13,512 nucleotides of DNA. Source: an uncultured Blautia sp. (GTDB lineage Bacteria > Bacillota > Clostridia > Lachnospirales > Lachnospiraceae). This document shows, in pieces, positions 8,372-13,512 of this stretch. How positions within the stretch are numbered: the stretch's first letter is position 1; the number at the start of each line of letters is the position of its first letter. The notes under the pieces were generated by a model, which searched no databases, was not told the DNA's origin, and was given only the letters and a program-made list of their open reading frames with translations. The position numbers and the translations under genes were made by a program. The stretch lies in assembly GCA_900551465.1 (NCBI GenBank), contig URWL01000015.1:1-13512 (forward strand). Direction: 5' to 3'.

Positions 8372-9957
8372 TACGGATCAGTCAGTTAAAACTTCCCATT
8401 ACACATACAGAGTCCGATCTTAAAAAAAGGATCGCAAAAACTCTTCGCTGCAGCGAAAAATCTTTTTCCTATGAAATCATCCGTCAGTCACTGGATGCCC
8501 GTCATAAAGAAGATAAAAAATTTGTCTATACTGTAGAAGTGTCCATAGAAAATGAAAAAAAGATTCTTCAAAAAGTTCACGATAATAATATTATGTCAAC
8601 CGTCAGGAAGGACTATGTTTTTCCTAAACCGGGAACCCTGCCGCTTTCTCATCGGCCAGTGGTAGTAGGAAGTGGTCCCGCAGGGATCTTCTGCGCCTGG
8701 TATCTTGCCAGAGCCGGCTATCGTCCGCTGGTTCTTGAAAGAGGAGAAGAAGCAGAAAAACGCCGGGAGACTGTTGACCGGTTCTGGAAAAACGGGATTC
8801 TGGATCCAGAATCCAATGTCCAGTTCGGAGAAGGAGGAGCCGGAACCTTTTCGGACGGAAAGCTGAACACTCTGGTAAAAGACTCCTTCGGACGGAACAG
8901 AGAAGTTCTGAAACGTTTTGTGGAGGCAGGGGCAGATCCTGAAATCCTGTACCAGCATAAGCCTCATCTGGGTACCGATGTTCTGGTGGATATTGTGCAG
9001 ACCATGAGGCATCAGATTGAAGAAATGGGGGGAAGCTTCCGTTTCCGTACCAAAGCTACAGATTTGAAAATTGAAAACGGACATCTTACCGGAGTTGAGA
9101 TCAATCATAAAGAAATCCTCCCTGCGGAAATATGCGTTCTTGCCATCGGCCACAGTGCCAGAGATACTTTCTTTATGCTGAAGGACAGAGGGCTTACAAT
9201 GGAGCCGAAAGCTTTTGCTGTAGGGCTTCGTGTGGAACACCCCCAGTCCATGATCAATGAAGATCTCTATGGAGAAAAAGAAAACCCGATCCTTGGCGCT
9301 GCCAGCTATAAGGTAACACATACCTGCCAAAATGGAAGAGGAGTCTATTCTTTCTGTATGTGTCCGGGCGGATATGTGGTAAATGCCTCCTCAGAAGAAG
9401 GTCATCTGGCAGTGAACGGAATGAGCTATCAGGCCAGAGACGGAAAAAATGCCAACAGTGCGGTGATCGTAACCGTAACCCCGGAGGATTTCCCTCAGGA
9501 AGGACCATTAGGAGGAATTGCTTTCCAAAGGGAGCTGGAGAAAAAAGCCTGGGGAATCGGACAGGGAAAGGTACCTGTCCAGCTGTTTGGAGATTTTTGT
9601 ACACATAAGCCAAGCCGTAATCTTGGAGAAATCATCCCCTGTATCAAGGGAGACTATATACTTTCAGATGTGCGTTCTGTTCTCCCGGATGAAATCGGAA
9701 ATTCGATTGAAGAGGGGATCTATGCCTTTGGAAAAAAACTTCCGGGATTTGACAGAGAGGACGCAGTTCTCAGCGGAATCGAAAGCAGGACCTCATCTCC
9801 TGTAAGACTGGTAAGAGACAGAGACGGTCTGTCTAATATATCCGGGATTTATCCATGCGGAGAAGGAGCCGGATATGCAGGCGGGATCACTTCGGCAGCC
9901 ATGGACGGCATCAAAACAGCCGAATGGATCGCCTCCAAATATGTGATGAATTTGTAA
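8368..9957 (+). CDS. FAD-dependent dehydrogenase, COG2509 type
   Basis: A 529-aa flavoprotein of the uncharacterised FAD-dependent dehydrogenase group (COG2509-like). The start is ATG 8368, which overlaps the previous TGA as ATGA and has AGGAG at 8358-8362. An in-frame ATG 25 codons earlier lies wholly inside the upstream gene and is rejected. Residues 1 to about 90 form a small N-terminal domain without an obvious motif, perhaps a ferredoxin-like fold. The FAD site follows at VVVGSGPAG (98-106). Then come QFGEGGAGTFSDGKL (152-166), CMCPGG with C330 and C332, and the C-terminal FAD-contacting block YPCGEGAGYAGGI (495-507). The two close cysteines could be redox-active, but this is a guess. 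No transmembrane segment is seen. The substrate is unknown. It is the last gene before a terminator. Confidence 0.92.
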   Translation: MIRISQLKLPITHTESDLKKRIAKTLRCSEKSFSYEIIRQSLDARHKEDKKFVYTVEVSIENEKKILQKVHDNNIMSTVRKDYVFPKPGTLPLSHRPVVVGSGPAGIFCAWYLARAGYRPLVLERGEEAEKRRETVDRFWKNGILDPESNVQFGEGGAGTFSDGKLNTLVKDSFGRNREVLKRFVEAGADPEILYQHKPHLGTDVLVDIVQTMRHQIEEMGGSFRFRTKATDLKIENGHLTGVEINHKEILPAEICVLAIGHSARDTFFMLKDRGLTMEPKAFAVGLRVEHPQSMINEDLYGEKENPILGAASYKVTHTCQNGRGVYSFCMCPGGYVVNASSEEGHLAVNGMSYQARDGKNANSAVIVTVTPEDFPQEGPLGGIAFQRELEKKAWGIGQGKVPVQLFGDFCTHKPSRNLGEIIPCIKGDYILSDVRSVLPDEIGNSIEEGIYAFGKKLPGFDREDAVLSGIESRTSSPVRLVRDRDGLSNISGIYPCGEGAGYAGGITSAAMDGIKTAEWIASKYVMNL

Positions 9958-9964
9958 AAAAACA

Positions 9965-9993
9965 AAGGAGAGAGTATACATCTCTCTCTTTTT
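9965..9993 (+). terminator. Intrinsic terminator after the flavoprotein pair
   Basis: GAGAGAG at 9968-9974 pairs with CTCTCTC at 9982-9988 around the 7-base loop TATACAT, and the RNA 3' side continues into five T (9989-9993). A's at 9964-9966 could extend the stem with these T's. It lies 10 bases after the stop at 9955-9957. The stem is only moderately GC-rich, so some read-through into radC is likely. Confidence 0.75.
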
Positions 9994-10003
9994 ATGTTAA
10001 AAT
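9975..10003 (+). promoter_or_regulatory. Probable sigma-A promoter for radC-mreBCD-PBP2
   Basis: The -35 is TATACA at 9975-9980 (4 of 6 to TTGACA). After a 17-base spacer comes -10 TAAAAT at 9998-10003 (5 of 6 to TATAAT), preceded by TG at 9995-9996 in the extended -10 position. Expected transcription start is near 10010, giving a leader of about 44 bases before radC. The -35 lies in the loop of the upstream terminator. This is prediction by consensus only. Confidence 0.65.
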
Positions 10004-10053
10004 AAAGTTTGATTCTTTACCCGTCTGCAAACAGAGTACAGCAGGTAAATAAT

Positions 10054-10752
10054 ATGAAATATACGATAAAAGATCTGCCCCCGTCAGAGCGTCCTTATGA
10101 AAAATGCATCCGTGAGGGAGAAGAAGCCTTAAGTGACAGTGAGCTTCTTGCAGTGATCCTGCGATGCGGGACCAGAGGGCGTAATTCTCTGACACTGGCA
10201 AATGACATACTAAAAACCTTACAGGATTCTTCTTATCCCGGACTGCTTGGAATCCTTCACAGTTCTCTTGCAGAGCTGGAAAAGATCCATGGGATCGGCA
10301 AGGTAAAAGCTGTCCAGCTTAAATGTATCGGAGAACTGTCACGGCGGATTTCCATGACGGCCGCCAAACCGGCCATGAGCTTTCGTCATCCGGACTCCAT
10401 CGCTTCCTATTACATGGAAAGACTGCGGCATCAGGAACAGGAACAGATGATCTGTATGATGCTGGATAATCAAAATCACCTTTTGACAGAACGGCTGATC
10501 TCAAAAGGTACTGTCAATGCCACACTGGTAACTCCAAGAGAAATTTATGTAGAGGCTCTCCGGTGTCATGCAGTAAATCTTATTCTTGTCCACAACCATC
10601 CGGGCGGAGATCCCACTCCCAGCACTGCAGATATCCAGATTACAGAACAGATCCGTCAGGCAGGCGAGCTTCTTGGCATTTGCCTTCTGGATCATATTAT
10701 TATCGGCGATCATCGGTATATCAGCTTTAAAGAACAGGGAATGATAGAATAA
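10054..10752 (+). CDS. radC: RadC family JAMM-domain protein
   Basis: A 232-aa RadC/YsxA-type protein. It has an N-terminal UPF0758 region starting MKYTIKDLPPSERPYEK, a helix-hairpin-helix-like segment around EKIHGIGKVKAVQL (G80, G82) and a C-terminal MPN/JAMM metal site HNHPGGDPTPSTAD with H180, H182, S190 and D193. Despite its name, a role in DNA repair is disputed for this family; it resembles a zinc metalloprotease or isopeptidase fold, and its substrate is unknown. ATG 10054 is chosen because the protein then begins as relatives do. It has only a modest CAGGT at 10042-10046. The frame continues up to a TTG at 10009, which sits at the predicted transcription start and is rejected. The radC-mreB-mreC-mreD order is conserved, for example in B. 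subtilis. Confidence 0.95.
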   Translation: MKYTIKDLPPSERPYEKCIREGEEALSDSELLAVILRCGTRGRNSLTLANDILKTLQDSSYPGLLGILHSSLAELEKIHGIGKVKAVQLKCIGELSRRISMTAAKPAMSFRHPDSIASYYMERLRHQEQEQMICMMLDNQNHLLTERLISKGTVNATLVTPREIYVEALRCHAVNLILVHNHPGGDPTPSTADIQITEQIRQAGELLGICLLDHIIIGDHRYISFKEQGMIE

Positions 10753-10764
10753 AGGAACAAATAT

Positions 10765-11778
10765 ATGCTGTTAAAAAAAACATATGGGATTGATCTTGGC
10801 AGCAGCACCATCAAGGTCTATTCCTATTTGCGAAATAAAAGTTATCTTGAAAAAAATATGATCGCGTCAAAAGGGCGCAGGATCATCGCCGTGGGCAATG
10901 AAGCGTACGATATGTTTGAAAAGGCACCTGCCAATATCGCCGTAAATTCGCCGATGGCTTTTGGCATGATCGCCAATCTGGAGCTCCAGGAAATTGCCCT
11001 TTACAGTATGATGAAAAAAATCGACAAATTTTTAGGCATTGGTTCAGAAATGTATTTTTCTGTTCCTCTTGATATGACCGCTGTAGAAAAACGTGCTTAT
11101 TATCATGTTGTCAACGGACACTGGCTTCGTAATAATCATGTTTATATGGTGGAATCACCTGTCGCAGATGCTCTTGCCATGGGGGTAAATCTGGAAGACA
11201 ATCCTGGAAGTATGATTGTAAACATCGGCGCCCAGAGCACTCATTTTTCCATTATCACAGATGGAAAGATCATTATTTCAAGAAAGATTCCCATTGGAGG
11301 GCGGCAGATGAATGAAGCAATCTGCAGTGAGATACGGAAACGTTATAACCTGCAGATCGGTACCAGAACCGGAAAGCGTCTGAAGCTGGCCATGGGCCGT
11401 TTAAGCGACCAGAGAAAAGACGCCCGTAAAGTCGTAGGCATAGACAGTATTTCGGGTCTTCCCCGGGAAGAGATCATTTCCGGATATGTAGTAAATGCAG
11501 GAATCATGAACTGTGTGAACGAGATCGCAGCAGAAATGAAAACTTTTCTTGAAAGAACACCGCCGCAGATTGCCTACCATATTTCCAGAGAAGGTATTTA
11601 CCTTACCGGCGGAAGCACAAGGCTTCCATACATAGACAGTTATCTGGCAAGCTATACCGGATTTTCATTTAAGCTTTCAGAGCTTTATGAAACATCAGCA
11701 GTCTGCGGGCTGGAAAAGATCATAAAAAATAAGGATCTTGAAAAATGGGCTCAGCCTGTCAAACAACGTAAATTATAA
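10765..11778 (+). CDS. mreB: Divergent MreB-family actin-like protein
   Basis: An actin/Hsp70-fold protein of 337 aa, normal MreB length, in the usual place upstream of mreC and mreD. MreB forms membrane-bound ATP-dependent filaments that guide lateral wall synthesis. Recognisable parts are phosphate-1 GIDLGSSTIKVY (8-19), the VP..MTAVEKRA block, GIDSISGLPRE, FLERTPPQIA and the adenosine motif LTGGSTRLP (from T281). Several usual pocket residues differ. The phosphate-2 motif, normally VDIGGGTT, reads VNIGAQST (152-159). The usual EEP before AAAIG reads ESP (E130-S131-P132). The usual IGERTAEEIK reads IGTRTGKRLK. ATP hydrolysis may therefore be altered or lost; this is inference. SD AAGGA lies 8 bases before ATG 10765, and the gap to radC is 12 bases. 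It could be a specialised paralogue rather than the main MreB. Confidence 0.87.
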   Translation: MLLKKTYGIDLGSSTIKVYSYLRNKSYLEKNMIASKGRRIIAVGNEAYDMFEKAPANIAVNSPMAFGMIANLELQEIALYSMMKKIDKFLGIGSEMYFSVPLDMTAVEKRAYYHVVNGHWLRNNHVYMVESPVADALAMGVNLEDNPGSMIVNIGAQSTHFSIITDGKIIISRKIPIGGRQMNEAICSEIRKRYNLQIGTRTGKRLKLAMGRLSDQRKDARKVVGIDSISGLPREEIISGYVVNAGIMNCVNEIAAEMKTFLERTPPQIAYHISREGIYLTGGSTRLPYIDSYLASYTGFSFKLSELYETSAVCGLEKIIKNKDLEKWAQPVKQRKL

Positions 11779-11794
11779 TTTTCAGGAGTATGAC

Positions 11795-12679
11795 ATGAAA
11801 AATCTGAAAAAGAAATTTCGATTTCGTATTCATTTAAAAAGCAAACATCTTCTGGTGATCATGACCTTTTTCTGTGTCAGCGCCATAATAGCCACTCTTG
11901 CGTCAGGAGTCACCTCCTCTCCAGTAAAAGAAATGGCCGGAATGATAGTCGTTCCTTTTGAAAAATCCATTGCAGCGATCGGCGCATGGCTTATGGATAT
12001 GAACCAGACTTTTCAGGAAAAAGAGGAACTGATCGCTCAGAATAAGGAGCTTCAGACCACTGTGGATTCTCTTACTGAGCAGAATAACATCCTTATCCAG
12101 GATCAGGCTGAACTGGCAAGACTGGAAGAGCTTTACGATCTGGATCAGGAATACTCCGACTATCCAAAGATTGCCGCAAGGATCATCGCCAAGGATCCGG
12201 GAAACTGGTATGATACCTTTATGATCAACCGGGGAAGCAAAGACGGCGTACGTGTAAACAACAATGTGATCGCAGGAAAGGGTCTGGTAGGTATTGTAAC
12301 AGAAGTCGGATCCACCTGGGCAACTGTCCGTTCCATTATTGATGACAGCAGCAATGTCAGCGCCATGACAGTCAGTACAGATGATACCTGTGTGATCGAA
12401 GGGGATCTGGAACTGATCGATGAAGGAAAACTACGCTTCAGCCAGCTGTATGACAGAGAAGACAAGGTTTCTGTAGGAGAACGGATCGTTACTTCAAATA
12501 TCAGCGAAAAATATGTAGAAGGTCTGTTTATCGGATATGTCAGTGAAATTGAACTGGATACCAATAATCTGACAAAAACAGGCACTATTGTTACCCCTGT
12601 TGATTTCCAGCATCTGAAAGACGTTTTTGTTATTACTGTCAATAAGGAAGACGCGATCCAGGGAGGCGCAGAATCATGA
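11795..12679 (+). CDS. mreC: Rod shape-determining protein MreC
   Basis: MreC links the cytoplasmic MreB-MreD complex to periplasm-side wall enzymes and activates PBP2. The 294-aa protein has a short basic N-terminus (KKKFRFRIHLKSK), one membrane segment at about 19-36 and a predicted coiled coil at about 73-114 that would drive dimerisation. The extracytoplasmic beta-barrel core begins near KDPGNWYDTFMINRGSKDGV and includes GLVGIVTEVGSTWATV, both typical of MreC. The start ATG 11795 has AGGAG at 11784-11788; the frame is open 19 codons further into mreB, but that reading lacks support. It follows mreB by 16 bases, and its TGA overlaps the mreD start. No Lys- or Pro-rich C-terminal tail is present. 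Confidence 0.96.
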   Translation: MKNLKKKFRFRIHLKSKHLLVIMTFFCVSAIIATLASGVTSSPVKEMAGMIVVPFEKSIAAIGAWLMDMNQTFQEKEELIAQNKELQTTVDSLTEQNNILIQDQAELARLEELYDLDQEYSDYPKIAARIIAKDPGNWYDTFMINRGSKDGVRVNNNVIAGKGLVGIVTEVGSTWATVRSIIDDSSNVSAMTVSTDDTCVIEGDLELIDEGKLRFSQLYDREDKVSVGERIVTSNISEKYVEGLFIGYVSEIELDTNNLTKTGTIVTPVDFQHLKDVFVITVNKEDAIQGGAES

Positions 12680-13203
12680 AAAGCAAGATCGTTTTATTTT
12701 TTACGATCATCGTAAGTTTTCTTTTGCAGTCCACTCTTATCCATACCATTGCAATAGGCTCCATCACACCGAATCTGCTTTTGATCCTCTGTGTGTCAAT
12801 GGGGCTGATGCGTGGACGAAAAAGCGGTATGTGGACCGGCTTTTTCTGTGGAGCCCTGACAGATCTCTTTTTTGGGTCTGTAATGGGCTTTTATGCCATG
12901 GTCTACATGTTTGTCGGCTTTTTAAGCGGTTATGCCTACCGTATCTACTATGACGATGATCTGAAGGTTCCTATGCTCCTGACGGCAGTTATGGATCTTT
13001 TTTATAATCTGGCTGTCTATGGACTGCAGTTCCTTCTGAGAGGCCGTCTTGGGCTTTTTACTTATCTGTATCGGATCATCATTCCTGAAATTGTTTATAC
13101 TGTATTTCTTACTGTGATCGTTTACAGGATCTTTTATCACATCAATCACCGTTTTATGAATCCAGTAAGGAAAGAAAGTGAGTCTATTTGGGTACTAAAA
13201 TAA
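12676..13203 (+). CDS. mreD: Rod shape-determining protein MreD
   Basis: A small hydrophobic membrane protein of 175 aa that works with MreC in the elongation complex. About five membrane segments can be seen (roughly residues 5-26, 31-45, 51-68, 71-90 and 99-121, with a further one near 133-152, so the exact count is uncertain). The family pattern GFFCGALTDLFFGSVMG is present. ATG 12676 overlaps the mreC stop (ATGA), with GGGAGG at 12661-12666 as ribosome site. Its C-terminal 16 bases overlap the start of the following PBP gene. Confidence 0.94.
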   Translation: MKSKIVLFFTIIVSFLLQSTLIHTIAIGSITPNLLLILCVSMGLMRGRKSGMWTGFFCGALTDLFFGSVMGFYAMVYMFVGFLSGYAYRIYYDDDLKVPMLLTAVMDLFYNLAVYGLQFLLRGRLGLFTYLYRIIIPEIVYTVFLTVIVYRIFYHINHRFMNPVRKESESIWVLK

Positions 13204-13512
13204 AAAAACTGATCAAAAAAATACAACTGAAAAGAACTTCCGTCCTTGTGATCGTATTTGTTCTGATGTCTTTTATCCTGATCCGTCAGCTTTTTGACCT
13301 GCAGATCATCCAGGGAGAAAATTATATCAGTGAATTCGAAAGCAGAACTACCAAAAAAAGGATCCTGAAAAGCACCAGAGGAAATATCTATGACAGAAAC
13401 GGCGAGCTGATCGCTTCCAATGTGCTTTCCTATTCTCTGACCTTTGAAGATAATGGAAGCTATGAAACAACACGTGAGAGAAACCTGACCCTGAACGGAG
13501 TTGCTTACCGCA
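13188..13512 (+). CDS. mrdA: Penicillin-binding protein 2 (class B transpeptidase), 5' part
   Basis: The first 108 residues of a class B PBP; the gene runs past the window end. It has a basic cytoplasmic tail (MGTKIKKLIKKIQLKR), one membrane segment at about 17-36 and then the dimerisation-domain hallmark RGNIYDRNGELIASN at 64-78, as in PBP2/FtsI proteins. Its position after mreD points to the elongation transpeptidase PBP2 (MrdA) rather than the division enzyme. The active-site SxxK lies outside the window. TTG 13188 is the only usable start after the in-frame TGA at 13179-13181. It has a weak or distant purine-rich site (AAGGAAAG 13167-13174), and the gene overlaps mreD by 16 bases, suggesting translation by coupling. 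Confidence 0.9.
   Translation, partial: MGTKIKKLIKKIQLKRTSVLVIVFVLMSFILIRQLFDLQIIQGENYISEFESRTTKKRILKSTRGNIYDRNGELIASNVLSYSLTFEDNGSYETTRERNLTLNGVAYR

Noticed and set aside
8596..9330. Open frame of 244 codons on the minus strand inside the COG2509-type gene
   Set aside because: Shadow of a gene with clear FAD motifs in the sense frame.
10018..10047. Hairpin in the radC leader (CTGC 10025-10028 with GCAG 10041-10044)
   Set aside because: Four pairs with a bulged extension; too weak to claim as a regulatory structure.
1..13512. Search by eye for defence systems, mobile elements, CRISPR, tRNA and rRNA
   Set aside because: Every gene fits a housekeeping family, all on one strand and tightly packed; no direct-repeat arrays, transposase motifs or RNA-gene signatures were seen.

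Overview
The window reads as core chromosome of a Gram-positive Clostridia bacterium, most likely Lachnospiraceae (Blautia, Dorea or Coprococcus type). The evidence is the moderate GC content, strong AGGAGG-type ribosome binding sites, TTG starts, a MutL with the endonuclease motif used by MutH-independent mismatch repair, and the gene order mutS-mutL-miaA followed by radC-mreB-mreC-mreD-PBP2. All genes are on the plus strand. I see no insertion sequence, prophage, CRISPR array, tRNA or rRNA, and no gap longer than 300 bases without a gene. Genus-level placement is inference.

Region 1 (1-9957) is a tightly packed array that looks like one transcription unit running in from upstream. mutS and mutL (mismatch repair) are followed by miaA (tRNA A37 prenylation), with the miaA ribosome binding site overlapping the mutL stop. 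Next is a PLP-dependent protein of the 'methionine gamma-lyase / aluminium resistance' (YnbB-like) family. Two unrelated FAD-dependent oxidoreductases follow, joined by an ATGA stop/start overlap: an HI0933/BaiN-type flavoprotein and a COG2509-type dehydrogenase. The array ends at a hairpin with a T-run at about 9965-9993.

Region 2 (9975-13512) begins with a good promoter that physically overlaps that terminator. It holds radC, a divergent MreB paralogue, mreC, mreD and the 5' end of a class B penicillin-binding protein (PBP2/MrdA), which runs off the window. This is the cell-elongation locus: MreB filaments, the MreC/MreD membrane bridge and the transpeptidase that inserts lateral wall. Stop/start overlaps at mreC-mreD and mreD-PBP2 suggest coupled, roughly stoichiometric translation.

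I found no convincing new multi-gene system; this is mostly conserved housekeeping DNA. The points that deserve a second look are: (i) an unusual N-terminal extension of mutS that contains a strong inverted repeat, with no clear start codon; (ii) an MreB homologue with substitutions at several nucleotide-pocket positions although it sits in the canonical mreBCD locus; (iii) the terminator loop that doubles as a -35 element; (iv) the coupled pair of flavoproteins; and (v) a miaA-ynbB junction without hfq or hflX.
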